A DNA stretch of 64,000 bases. It comes from Actinomucor elegans. Taxonomy: Eukaryota > Mucoromycota > Mucoromycetes > Mucorales > Mucoraceae. Positions within the stretch are counted from its first letter, which is position 1. Each line of letters begins with the position of its first letter. This document shows positions 24,191-35,242 of the stretch, one piece after another. Location: assembly GCA_026027325.1 (NCBI GenBank), contig JAMSLZ010000005.1:2294001-2358000 (forward strand), in the 5' to 3' direction. The notes beneath the pieces were generated by a model. It had not been told where the DNA came from, did not search any database, and worked only from the letters and a program-made list of their open reading frames with translations. A program made the translations under genes and the position numbers.

Positions 24191-25110
24191 AATTCATTGT
24201 AAGACCTTTAACATCTATCTCAGTTATTTATCATTAATATGTTACATTTAAAATATGTAGATGGAGGTTTTATTAGATTCGATGACTTATTGTGAACTTG
24301 AAGTAATCAAAGATGATTTAGACCATAGTATTGGACAAAAGAGCACATTTTAGTAGTGGAAGAGGCAGCAAATTCAATCTCAAGCTCTATCTCCGCCGCC
24401 AATAAATTGAGCAACTCTACAGTATCGTCTCCATAAAATAAATCAATGGGTCGACAGACAAAGTCGCATCGTTACCATGAACTGACAGTTTATTAAACAC
24501 ACATACATATCATTTTATTTTTTGTGCTTCGAAATCTACTTTTTATTTCGATCTTTGGATTATCATCACGCTATCATCACGAGTTTCAAATGCGAAGCTA
24601 TTTGTTATGCATACACACTCTCTGAACGACGTATAAGGCACAAATCATGGAAAGTATCCTGTTACAATTAATAAATATCATATAAAAAGGCGCGGTATAT
24701 TTATATAAATGGTAATGCCATCAACTAAAAAGATACGTGACGCCCTCACCCTGTTATTTTCTCAGAGCTGCATCAGAACGCGTGATATTAAAGAACGTAC
24801 ATGTCTTCTGCTCATGCAATACTGGATTTAACCTATTTTATGAGTATACGTTTCATACATGGTTTTTTGTTGTATTGTGTAGACAATATCAAGATTTCTT
24901 CTTTCCTTGAGCTCCTTTGATAGTCAATGATAATATGGACACGTTGATCAAACTCAAAATCTATTATTGATAAACACAACAAACAGATGCAAAGATTATC
25001 TCCTTAAAAGAAATGTAAGCGTACAGGGCAACTCAGCAAAATGGCATAAAAGAAAAGATTAAATTACAAAAGGGCCCATTTTCTTTGCTTTTACTTTATA
25101 TTTTGAAACC

Positions 25111-25634
25111 ATGTCTGCTAAGGTCTACGTTGGTAATCTCTCTTGGAACACAACTGACGACACTCTTCGCACTGCTTTCTCTGATTTCGGTCAAGTTGTA
25201 GACAGTATTGTTATGAGGGATCGGGATACTGGTAAGTCGCTTGTCATGATAAAACAGAAAACTCTTCTAGCCATACATACAAGCAGAATAATGCGTTGAT
25301 GTTATAGGTAATCTTTTAACAAATATTCGTAGGACGCTCTCGCGGTTTTGGTTTCGTTACCTATAGTTCTTCAGCGGAGGCTAACGCGTGTATTGATGGT
25401 TTGAATGAGCAAGAGTTAGACGGTCGTCGTATCAAGGTAATAACGAAATAGATGACATAGAAAGACTGCTTAATAATAATCATTTTGACTATATCGAAGG
25501 TTAATCTTGCCAACGCTCGTCCTTCAGGAGGCAACGACCATTCAAGCGGTGGCTATGGAGGTGGTGGCTATGGAGGTGGTGGCTATGGAGGCGGTGGCTA
25601 TGGAGGTGATAGCTATGGAGGTGGTGGCTACTGA
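25111..25634 (+). CDS. Glycine-rich RRM RNA-binding protein (copy 2)
   Basis: 119-residue protein: one RRM followed by a glycine/tyrosine-rich tail (repeats of GGGGYG). Exons 25111-25231 (121 nt), 25333-25436 (104 nt) and 25500-25634. RNP2 is KVYVGNL and RNP1 is RGFGFVTY. The family binds RNA and is commonly cold- or stress-induced, acting in splicing, export or translation. It shares exon lengths and intron phases with copy 1 at 21666, but keeps the glycine-rich tail. Its stop codon is 175 bp from the stop of the convergent cyclophilin gene. Confidence 0.95.
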
Positions 25635-25808
25635 GGTGATAATGGTGACTGGTAAATCGGCTACTAAGCTTCTTTTTCTTTGATCTTTGATGTTTGTCTA
25701 CTATAAATTATATATTCGAATGTTGACTAGTCCGTTTTCTTAATAATAAAAGATTTCTTTCATTTTACACTCTAATGTTCGTTTTATTATATAAAAAGAG
25801 GCTGTTTA

Positions 25809-27090
25809 TTATTCAAGCTGACCACAATCAACAATAATCACGCGTTTTGAAGTCTTTCCATTGGCTGATCCGCATCTTTCCATTTCGCGTACAACGTTCA
25901 TTCCAGATACAACGCGACCAAATACTACATGCTTGCCATCCAACCAAGCTGTCTTTTCTGTACAGATGAAGAACTGACTTCCATTTGTATTTGGGCCCGC
26001 GTTTGCCATAGACAAAGTACCCTATAAATACATATTAATATCTTACGCGCATATCCCACAACACAGAACTTACAGGCTCAGTATGTTTCAATATGAAATT
26101 TTCATCAGCAAATTTACCACCATAAATAGATTTACCGCCTGTGCCATTACCTTTTGTAATATCACCACCTTGACACATGAATTGAGGAATAATACGATGA
26201 AATGGAGAGTTTTTCAAACTAAAACCCGCTTCTCCTGTACATAATGCTCTAAAATTTTCTATTATAAAGTTGGATTAACGCGTCTGCATCATTGATAACA
26301 CTAGCTGATCACTACCTGCTGTTTTAGGCACTACGTCTCCACGAAGCTATATAAAATACATGTCAATAAAATCTTTCAACCCTTTTAAGCCTTTCGTACC
26401 TCGATTTCAATTCTTCCTGCCAATGAACCTGCAATTTCAATATCTAAATAGACACGCGATCTACCACCTGCGGAAGCTGAAGGCTTATAGTTACTTTGTA
26501 CTGGTTTATCATTATCATCATCGTCTTCATTCTTTGTTTGCTGTTCTTCTGTTGATGTTTCCTGATCTTCTGCGTTGGCATACTTCTGCAACCATGATTC
26601 CTCAGTCCATACTATTCAAATTAACGTCAACGCGTATTCATATATCTCTACTGCTTATCTTTTACCTGCACGATGAGAGGTAGCTGTGATATTATGAGGT
26701 TTAGCTAATTGTACTTTGAGCACTTTGCCGTATAATTCTGATAGATGCATATTATCGATGGCTGCCTCACAGTCTTCAGCTAACTCATATTCAACAAAGC
26801 CAAAACCTTTATGTACATTATCAGCTAAAAAACATTTGATTAGATAACTGTATATTTTAATAAAGGATATCTATGGCTTACAGTGAGATGTGTCGGGCGA
26901 TAACTGAACAGCTACGATTTCACCAAAAGGAATGAATGCGGCGTGTAATACAGCTTCTGTCACTTCTTGATCAACACCACCTAAACGCGAAAAAAGATAC
27001 ATCAATAACGATTTTCACTAAGATCTATGTAGCCATATTACCTATGAAGAGTGTTGTTTTGTTATCTTTTGTAATATTAACAGTGGCCAT
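25809..27090 (-). CDS. PPIE: RRM-cyclophilin peptidyl-prolyl isomerase E (Cyp33 type)
   Basis: Nuclear, spliceosome-associated PPIase. Start ATG at 27090 ([20 protein letters not shown]). The N-terminal RRM spans about residues 1-80: RNP2 LFIGGVD, RNP1 HKGFGFVEY, then [20 protein letters not shown]. An acidic linker (DDDDNDKP) follows. The C-terminal cyclophilin domain shows [14 protein letters not shown] with the catalytic Arg, [12 protein letters not shown] and [12 protein letters not shown] (the cyclosporin-binding Trp), ending IIVDCGQLE. About five introns were read on the minus strand, at roughly 27000-27050, 26830-26880, 26615-26665, 26230-26350 and 26025-26065. The domain order is diagnostic of PPIE. 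Confidence 0.95.
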
Positions 27091-28389
27091 TCTAAGAGGA
27101 GTATAGAGAAGAAAGTAACAGGTAATGGCTGGTTTCTATTGCCAGAAAGTCAGTCACTTCTCTGTCCATTTTGATCTCCGTTTGCACCTTTATACTACAT
27201 CCCTTCGATGGCCAATAACAGTCTATATCAAGTGTTATCTAATCCAATCAAGTTCTTCCACTGATTAAAACACAGCCTCAACTGTATTAACTGTAGGTGG
27301 TATAAAATATCTCCTTCCACTCATTAATATTATGCAACATTAATCTCTAATATGACACCATTTTGTAAGTCAATAGCACATCTGCAATATTAATGAGCCT
27401 ATTATCATTATACGTAGGCCTCATATTTTTAGTTTCAGTGGTTTCAATTCAAAAATGAAATAAATGCTGTTACTGCAACTGTGAAAATACTGAATTGAAT
27501 AGTTTTAATATGAAGATAAGGATTAGAGATAACTAAAAATCTTCTATTTATACGAAGATTAATTGACCCTATGATTGAGTAGGTCACAAAGGAATCACCA
27601 ATATCGTGGCATCTTTCTTTAATGTCTTAAAAAAGATGCAGTTTTTGAAAAACGCAAGGCGAAAAAATAAAATTCCAATGAGTGGTTTTTATTTTTTTTC
27701 CAACAGCAGTTTCCAACTTTTGTACATCAAGCATATGTTTAATGATAGAGTACACTTGTTAAATCTTTAGCCTTTATCTTATAGGTGAGAGATTGTCGGT
27801 ATAATCGAGTATTTAATTATTTATTACGCTGTATTAAATTCAAGATTCTACCTATTTTTCCTGCTTAAATTTAAAATAATGATTAATTTTGAAAGCTGAT
27901 AAAAGAACTTTTTCATGATGAAAAACAGAATCTAATCCAATAGAAGTATTAAGAAAGACTCGAATATCAATTCTATTAAATCAGGTTTTTTGGTATACTT
28001 TGTTTTGGGAGATGCAAAAACTTTTAAAAATCGATAATTTTTTTGCCGATTTAAGACTGGAGACACTATGCAAGATTCATGAAAATTGCGAGGCAGCGAC
28101 CAAACACTGGTGTCGATGGTAATAAGGATGCTTACAATTCCAGCTTTGTTTTGATATTAGCTTGAAAGTATTTTAAGTGTCCAAATTGATTGAAAGACAT
28201 TTTTAGGGACTACAATCACTCTTCTAATCGAGTTAGCTCATAGGAACTCTCTCAGAAAAGTGTAGCCCATTTTTCAGAGTAATGATGAGTGTTTTATCTT
28301 TTCTGGTTGACGTCTTGAAGATGGCATAGAAATAGTATATATCATTATATTCATAAACCTTAAGGCCACTCAAATCCCATTCTTGGCAT
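27091..28389. other. Gene-free stretch upstream of PPIE
   Basis: About 1.3 kb AT-rich, without an open frame of coding character. Contains homopolymer runs. Nothing further is supported. Confidence 0.5.
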
Positions 28390-28830
28390 CCCAAAAAGCA
28401 TTATTCGCTACATCCTGCTTACAGTTCCACCCATCCAGTATCTCAAACTTACTGATGAAGAACACAATCTTTTAAAGAGCAAGCATACACAACAAACAAA
28501 AGCATAAATAGAGCCTTCTTGAATTGATTTCTCATACAACTTTCGTGTCTCCTCCCAAGGCAGGATCTAATTATTATGAAAATGTTGATGATTATGGATT
28601 CAGCATTAATATGAGACTTACTGATACTTGGCTTGTTAAAGGTACACCAGCCATAACTACCTATACAATATCGCGTACATTTAAAAAATTCATATAGATT
28701 ACATTGAGCTTAAATTTCCTTCCTAATGTCTGATATGACACGATCTTTTGCAATAATTCTATAACTGAATTCAGGAACCAAGAAGATATGTTGCCTCATT
28801 TCCTTGATTTTTTTTTTCCACATAGAATCG
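28390..28830 (-). pseudogene. Unidentified coding relic or small multi-exon gene
   Basis: The minus strand carries segments with clear protein character joined by plausible short introns: SWFLNSVIELLQKIVSYQTL plus GRKFKLN; a GTAATC..TATAG intron; VVMAGVPLTSQVS; a 60-nt GTAAGT..ATTAG intron; and ILPWEETRKLYEKSIQEGSI plus YAFVCCVCLLFK. After that the frame shifts, and KIVFFISKFEILDGWNCKQD plus VANNAFWDAKNGI is readable in another frame before a stop. No start codon could be fixed upstream of the first segment. I do not recognise a family; any similarity to a Tctex-type dynein light chain is too weak to use. It may be a decayed gene or a gene with small unseen exons. Confidence 0.35.
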
Positions 28831-29149
28831 ATACGTGCTTTCTGAGCAATTAAGTATCAGGGCATCGCTGATATTCTAAGTTGTTAATGAGCGCTGGAAA
28901 AGTACAGTTAGCTTTAAAGTCGATTTTTTTTAAAAAAAAATGGTTGTGGTGGAATAATAGTGCATAGTTTCCATCAAACCGCTGCGATCTCTTTTTTCAT
29001 GTTAGTACTACTGGTAAACTTTTCATATTTATTGAGTAATCCTTAATGCACAATCAATGTAGTGCCCCCTTTACTGATTAGATGTTTAACAATTGATTGT
29101 TTGACATAGTAATAGTAATCGTTTTCCAACTAACATTTTCAACTAAATA

Positions 29150-30320
29150 AGTATTAATGCAAAAATCTAAACACCACCTTAACTTACAATAAACCACTTA
29201 AGCCAACACCAAGTAATACTTGAGTGGCAAAAAAACACTAGCTACGCCCATGCTTTAATCACAAGAAGTATTCCATATAATAACATATGAAGCTAGCTAC
29301 GCCCGCTTCATGCCCTTTACTATCACGTACTAGCTACGCCCGTACTTGATAGAAAGGGAAAATCATGCGTATATTTACATTTAAACAAACTTGGAGATTA
29401 GCATAAATGCAAGAATCTAAATATTGACTTAACTCACAATAGCCCACTTTGAGACAGCACCAAGTAATACTCGAGTGACAAAAACACACTAGCTACGCCC
29501 ATGCTTTAATCACAAGAAGTATTCCATATAATAACATATGAAGCTAGCTACGCCCGCTTCATGCCCTTCACTATCACGTACTAGCTACGCCCGTACTTGA
29601 TAGAAAGGGAAAACCATGCGTATATTTATATTTAAACAAACTTGGAGATTAGTATAAATGTAAGAATCTAATTATCACCTTAACTTGCAATGAATTATTT
29701 GAGCCAGCACCAAGTAATACTCGAGTGGCAAAAAAAACACTAGCTACGCCCATGCTTTAATCACAAGAAGTATTCCGTATAACAACATATGAAGCTAGCT
29801 ACGCCCGCTTCATGCCCTTCACTATCACGTACTAGCTACGCCCGTACTTGATAGAAAGGGAAAATCATGCGTATATTTATATTTAAACAAACTTGGAGAT
29901 TAGTATAAATGTAAGAATCTAATTATCACCTTAACTTGCAATGAATTATTTGAGCCAGCACCAAGTAATACTCGAGTGGCAAAAAAAACACTAGCTACGC
30001 CCATGCTTTAATCACAAGAAGTATTCCGTATAACAACATATGAAGCTAGCTACGCCCGCTTCATGCCCTTCACTATCACGTACTAGCTACGCCCGTACTT
30101 GATAGAAAGGGAAAATCATGCGTATATTTACATTTAAACAAACTTGGAGATTAGCATAAATGTAAGAATCTAATTATCAATCACCTTAATTTGCAATGAA
30201 TTATTTGAGCCAGCACCAAGTAACACTCGAGTGACAAAAAAAAACACTAGCTACGCCCATGCTTTAATCACAAGAAGTATTCCATATAATAGCAAATGAA
30301 GCTAGCTATATCCGCGTTTT
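29150..30320. repeat. 251-bp tandem array, about 4.5 units, carrying CTAGCTACGCCC
   Basis: Near-identical units repeat every 251 bp. The 12-mer CTAGCTACGCCC occurs at 29238, 29293, 29330; 29489, 29544, 29581; 29740, 29795, 29832; 29991, 30046, 30083; and 30247. A degraded copy lies near 30302. Every corresponding pair is exactly 251 bp apart, except the last step (256). Units 3 and 4 are almost identical, while the first and last are more diverged, especially in the linker between triplets. There is no ORF in the array. Confidence 0.95.
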
Positions 30321-31079
30321 ATATTAGAGGAGTCAAGTAAGCTTGAAGACTAGTTAAATGCTAAAAAGATACTGCTGAGTGGGAAAAATCGGAATTTGCC
30401 GAAAATCCTTGTTTTACCTTTTTCTTTCTTTTTCTTTTTCTTTTTCTTTTCCCACATTGCAGATTAACACGTAAGAAAAAGAAACACATTGGCTTTGTGC
30501 ATATGAACCCTGCCCGTAACACGGAGAAAATCGTCGGTTTGTCTGATGACTTGTAGTTGTCCACAACTGGGAGTGGGAAGTTGACATCTTTCTCTTTTTC
30601 TATGCAATAAAGTTGTAAATTACGTCATTATTCCACATAATTTTGTATTAGGTTTATTCTTAAAATTGGTGTCTGTGGCCCTTTCAGCGTTTGCCTATGA
30701 TGTACTGTCTTTGGGGGCTTTACTAAGTCAAGTAAATATGATATAAGCAAGAGCATTATGTAAAGGGTGATGTTATTTGGACTGCAAAATCAAACTATAG
30801 AGGGTTTTGAACTAAACTGAGTCTGAATAAAAAATATACCTGAAAATTCATCTTTCCTATAGCCAAGTCATTCTATTTGAAAAAAAAAAAAAGATACTCA
30901 AGGATTTGGCTATTCGACGGCAAGAAATACACCTCAAAATCAAGTAACTCTAAGCCCTCATTTCGTAATAAAACCGCTCACTGAATGCAAAATGGTTGTG
31001 CTATAATTGTTTGGCTTATAATTGCCATGTGCTTTCTTTATATAATTATTTAGACTAGGAACAATGTTGATAGGGAAGA
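30321..31079. other. Gene-free spacer with a TTTTTC microsatellite
   Basis: A (CTTTTT)-type run at about 30420-30450 creates a Lys/Arg-rich minus-strand frame (30361-30564) that I reject. Otherwise AT-rich and empty. Confidence 0.5.
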
Positions 31080-31980
31080 ACCTATCCCATATAGTGATTT
31101 TGCTAGCATAAAGCATGAGCTAGAGTATGGGAGGACAATCAATCAAGCTCAGACACAACAGAACGCTGATGCTACGATCAAAGTTAATCACAGTTTGAAA
31201 GTATCTTACATTCGGAATGAATACAATACCGAGAGAAATGCTAGTAATCTGGTCAACTTTTTTTTTGGCGAAGAAGAGCATTATAATTCTGGAAACCCTG
31301 AAAAACTTGAATGATTTGATACATTTGCAGAAGACGAGGAATACGCTAGAGCTTTTGCCAGAAGCCATTTATTTGAAATAGTAAAGCGTAGATCCAATGG
31401 AGATGGCAAAGGTTTTTCCGCTATGCCGCATACAATTGTGATAGAGGAATAAGCTCTGCAATTGACCAATGTGGTAGTCAAGTATGTCACGAAGCATATA
31501 CGAAATGGATAATCCAAGAGGAAGATTTTCTATTAGAATCGATTCAAACTATCATAATTATTGTCCAGCAAACGATGGATTCGATAGTCATCCATTGTGC
31601 AAACAGCTGACAGAAGATCAAAAACATCTCATTGCAGGATTGAATAATTCTGGTGCTGTATCTTGATCAACAGTAATAGGGTTGAAAAAGCATTTGATTT
31701 CGAAAACTCAACATTTATAAAAACTCTAAGGTACAAGTACAATGCTCGATGTAAGTTATCTAGAGTAATCAGTTCTATCATTATACCTTGTATGACTGCC
31801 CAACTGATTCAAGAACATCAAAAACTAAACATTGAAAACACGGAAGCCTTCTTGATCCAAACCAGTGACACTGGAATTTTTTGTCATTCTGGAGATGAAT
31901 CTGAAAATGACGAACCTGAAAGCGGTGACAATGATGTGTCTAACTTGAAATTCATTACTTCCTTTTACTCTTTTGTTTTC
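31080..31980 (+). pseudogene. Decayed FAR1/MULE-type transposase N-terminal region
   Basis: The plus strand shows broken but ordered pieces of a FAR1-like zinc-binding domain: FEIVKRRSNGDGKGFS, then after a frameshift YAAYNCDRGISSAIDQCGSQ, then RFSIRIDSNYHNYCPANDGF (a decayed W..HNH block), and HPLCKQLTEDQKHLIAGLNN followed by SGAVS and a stop. The LTEDQK..I..L..SGA helix is a hallmark of the linker just before the MULE transposase core. Further readable pieces (TAQLIQEHQKLNIENTEAFL and an acidic tail ESENDEPESGDND) follow to 31970. At least two stops and two frameshifts interrupt it. The DDE core is missing. Confidence 0.5.
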
Positions 31981-32715
31981 AATAATAAATATCCCTTATC
32001 ATTGCTTTTCTTTCCTTGAGTTCGTTGTATGCGGGGAAGGCTTTACTTCAATTGCAATTCTTTTTTTTTTCCGTGTCGTGTAAAAATTCATTTTGCAGTG
32101 TATGTTAATATTTTATAATACGCAATGATTTTCATAGTATATGTCATATTTTTATGGTCTACGACTATCTATGGCGATATTTATAATAGTTTACAATCTA
32201 TAAAGATTTACATTAATTATTTTTTATAGTGTACAACCATTTATAACGATTTTTGAAGTAGCTAATCGTAATAAAGGTGAATCTCAACTAATAGCAGGAT
32301 ATACAAGCATCCAATTTTCTTGGTAAAATTTTGCTCGTCTTTTTACGTTTCATGTCGAATAATTTAACCTTAAAAAAAGTTGGAAAGATGAATTTTCAGG
32401 TGTATTTTTTACTTCCAAATGTATTGCATTTCATCAATATAATAGGCAATATTATTCCGACTCAATTTAGTTCGAAACCCTCTATAATTTGATATCATGA
32501 CTCTACTGCATGACTATACTTAAAGTTATTGTAGAATTATTGATTAAAAAAAAGACTTATGTCTGGTTGGATTGGTATATCTTATTGGCCCTGTTTTGAC
32601 ATTAGACCAGTAAGATTCTCGCACTTTCCAAGAAAGCGTTTTTTTTTTCTTTTTCCGATCTGTGTGACTTTATTACTAGCAACTTCGCTTCTTTTTTCTT
32701 CATTAAGCACTTTCA
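31981..32715. other. Spacer upstream of SNRNP27
   Basis: AT-rich, with no coding signal. A T-run at 32641-32652 and a pyrimidine-rich tract precede the SNRNP27 start. Confidence 0.5.
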
Positions 32716-33364
32716 ATGGGTAGATCACCAACACCACCAAAGCGATACACCAGTAGACAACGCGAAAGAGATTATAGAGATTTAGATAAACCTCGCTCAA
32801 GATCACGATCCTACTCTCCTTCTCGCAGAAGACGTAGAGACGATAGTCGCGATAGACGCAATGATAGTCGTGGTAGACGTAGAGATGAGAGTCGTGACAG
32901 AAGCTATAGTCGCGACAGAGACTATCGTCGCTCGAGAGTGAGCCGATCTCCACCGTCCCGAAGACGCTATAGTCCTGATCGTAGAGGTAAGAAGGATTGT
33001 CTCGTCCAAAGTAAAAGCGTAGAAGCTGATGCGGGTATTTATAGATCGCGGTAGGGGCAGATATAGAAGCCGCAGTCGTTCGAGTTCGCCTGGTTACCGT
33101 CGTCCGCGTTCTAATGACAAAAGAGAGCGCCCACCGCCACCACAACAGGAAAAAAAGCCTGAGCAGCCTGAGGATGAACATATGGATCAAGATAATGATG
33201 AAGAGGAGGACGACGAGACCAAAATGATGAAATTAATGGGCTTTGGCGGCTTCGATACTACAAAGAATAAAAAGGTACCTGGTACAGATGTTTCTGGTGC
33301 TAAAATTCGTAAGCCTATCAAGTATCGCCAGTATATGAATCGCAGAGGTGGATTCAACAGGTAA
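32716..33364 (+). CDS. SNRNP27: U4/U6.U5 tri-snRNP 27-kDa protein (SNRNP27)
   Basis: Spliceosomal tri-snRNP protein. Exons 32716-32986 and 33045-33364 give 196 residues. The N-terminal two thirds is an RS domain (dense RS/RD/SR dipeptides, SRSRSYSPSRRRRRD), then a Pro/Glu-rich acidic linker. The diagnostic C-terminal block is MMKLMGFGGFDTTKNKKVPG, with KYRQYMNRRGGFNR at the extreme C-terminus. That block is the most conserved part of SNRNP27 and contacts the U6/5' splice-site region in tri-snRNP/B-complex models. The protein stops right after GGFNR, without the short tail of animal orthologues. Minus-strand frames across the RS region are shadows of the repetitive codons. Confidence 0.96.
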
Positions 33365-33553
33365 CAATACATTAACAAATGAACATAAGCAATGATCTGA
33401 TAAATCATGTATTCTATTAGGCCATTGGATAATTAGAATGATTGCATAATTTGAATTGGAGGTACTATCTCATATAAACACTTTTTATTATCTCGCTAAT
33501 AAAAAAGTAGGAAATGAAGCCATTTCTTCGTGTATTGTTATTCCTGAGTTTGC

Positions 33554-35242
33554 TTAGTCTTTATCAATCGCCATCCCATTGCTACTTGTAGAATCACTGT
33601 CGTAATCGTACACTTGTTCACTGCATACAGTTTGATTCGTATCATCACTATCAGCTTCATCCTCTTTACTAGTAGTATTTTGAAGCATTTCTTCGATTAC
33701 ACTAGACATATCGTTTTGTTTGACATGGCGAATCAAATTCAGCAATTTATGCTTTTGAGTTGGAACCAAGTCCATACCATAACTAAATGTAGATCGTTAG
33801 TTAAAACTAGTACTAGATACCACTTTTATCTACCTGCCTATTGACAAATGTAAGCAGGGACTGATACCAAATCAAAGGTAAAACCATCTCTTCCTGCCAC
33901 TGACAAAAGTGTCGGATAACCAAAGAATCCACTACACGATAGGGCAAGGTTTGCCTTTTCTCCAATAATGAGAGAACGAGCACATTAATGGCCAAGGTGA
34001 AAAAAGGAATTTCAGTAAGATGCATTAAAGCTGTAGCAGTATGAAGACTGGGGATATGCACTTGTCGTATGACACTGGCAAGCAAGCTGGCTTCAGTCAA
34101 TGTACAACTGTGGGATTCCAAGAGTGGGAACAAGAAACCCTTCAAGAATAAAGCAGGGCAGCATGCCATGGCTTTCTGTAATGCCAAGTATAGTGGTGTA
34201 TCAAGATATTGGTGCTTATTCTTTATCAGATTGGAACGCACTGAGGACAATAAAACGAATTGGAAATATCTTCGTTGTTTGAGAAGGGATTATTTTAGTT
34301 GTATTGCATATAATAATCATAGAGTTTGTATGCTTACTGCTTAGTTTGGGTGGCTTTGATATTGGTCATGAATATTTTTGTAACTTCTAAAGTAGCTTGC
34401 GATGACCACTTGTTTGGATTGCATAAGCATAATATGGCATCCCAGTTTGGTAGAGAAGGTATAATTCTCAAAGCTTTTGGCATTTTGCCAGATTGGTAGT
34501 GCATAAGAGAATCGCCAATTCTTTAGAGTATGTAAGCAATACTGATCGATATTTAGTTACAAATGTAGACACATACTTTTTATACACCTGTACTACTTTG
34601 GGATTCGATGCGGATAATGAGGATTGCACTATTCGAAACGTATTAGATACTATAAATCATTGTTTTGAAAAAATAGCTGTATACCTTCAGTTGAGTTTTT
34701 TGCTAGAACTGCTCTCTCCAATGTAATTAATAACGTCTGTTGATTTTCAGGAACTGCCAAAATGTCTACAAGTGTTTGATCTTCTGCAGAGATGGCAAAA
34801 GGGACAACTTTTTGAGGATCTAACATCGCATCAGAAGAAAAATTAGAGATACCAAGACTTCTTATGTTATTTGATATCCCTCCTCTACAGAGTATATCAT
34901 TTGTCAATAGATAAACGAGTTTTTTTTTTATGCAAAACATACTCATCCATCATTGAATCTTCCTCTTTATTACGTTCAATACGCTCCCTTTGTTCTTTTT
35001 CTATCAAATGAATCGTGTTGACCATATCATCATCCATGAAAGACTATAGATGTTGTAAGTATCAATTCCTTCTTTTTTTTTGTGATATATATATAAACAA
35101 TACTCACTATAAAGTTATCAAATAATCCAAACTTCCTTTGTGTCTTTTTAGCTACAGTTTCATTATCGTCTAGTTGCCAGGGAGAATATAATCTGGTTAG
35201 ACCATTATTGTTTATAAGATTCTTGTTAGTATCTTTTCCCAT
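33554..35242 (-). CDS. Bystin-family protein (Enp1-like), divergent
   Basis: Bystin/Enp1 works in 40S ribosomal subunit maturation. On the minus strand the core reads IGDSLMHYQSGKMPKALRII then PSLPNWDAILCLCNPNKWSS, TPLYLALQKAMACCPALFLK with GFLFPLLES, VHIPSLHTATALMHL, LPYRVVDSLVIRHF and LPLIWYQSLLTFVNRQ. This is the bystin alpha-helical domain in order. It ends in an acidic Asp/Ser tail (DYDSDSTSSNGMAIDKD). The N-terminal exons (MGKDTNKNLINNNGLTRLYS; FMDDDMVNTIHLIEKEQRER; then ISNFSSDAMLDPQKVVPFAI) do not resemble the usual bystin N-terminus. Either the protein is a diverged paralogue or the 5' exons are wrongly joined. About eight exons; the small ones are approximate. Confidence 0.75.

Larger units (their letters stand above)
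22453..25110. other. 2.6-kb gene-free interval between the two RRM genes
   Basis: AT-rich, with no credible ORF. It contains two minus-oriented copies of the dispersed element (about 23697-23760 and 24112-24190). The interval is bounded by the duplicated segments (RRM copy 1 plus cyclophilin relic, and RRM copy 2 plus cyclophilin gene), so it probably belongs partly to the duplication unit. Confidence 0.6.

Noticed and set aside
29150..30320. Tandem array read as a CRISPR-like array
   Set aside because: Units are 251 bp with no unique spacers, the context is a eukaryotic nuclear genome, and no cas genes are present.
30361..30564. Lys/Arg-rich minus-strand ORF
   Set aside because: Produced by a TTTTTC microsatellite.
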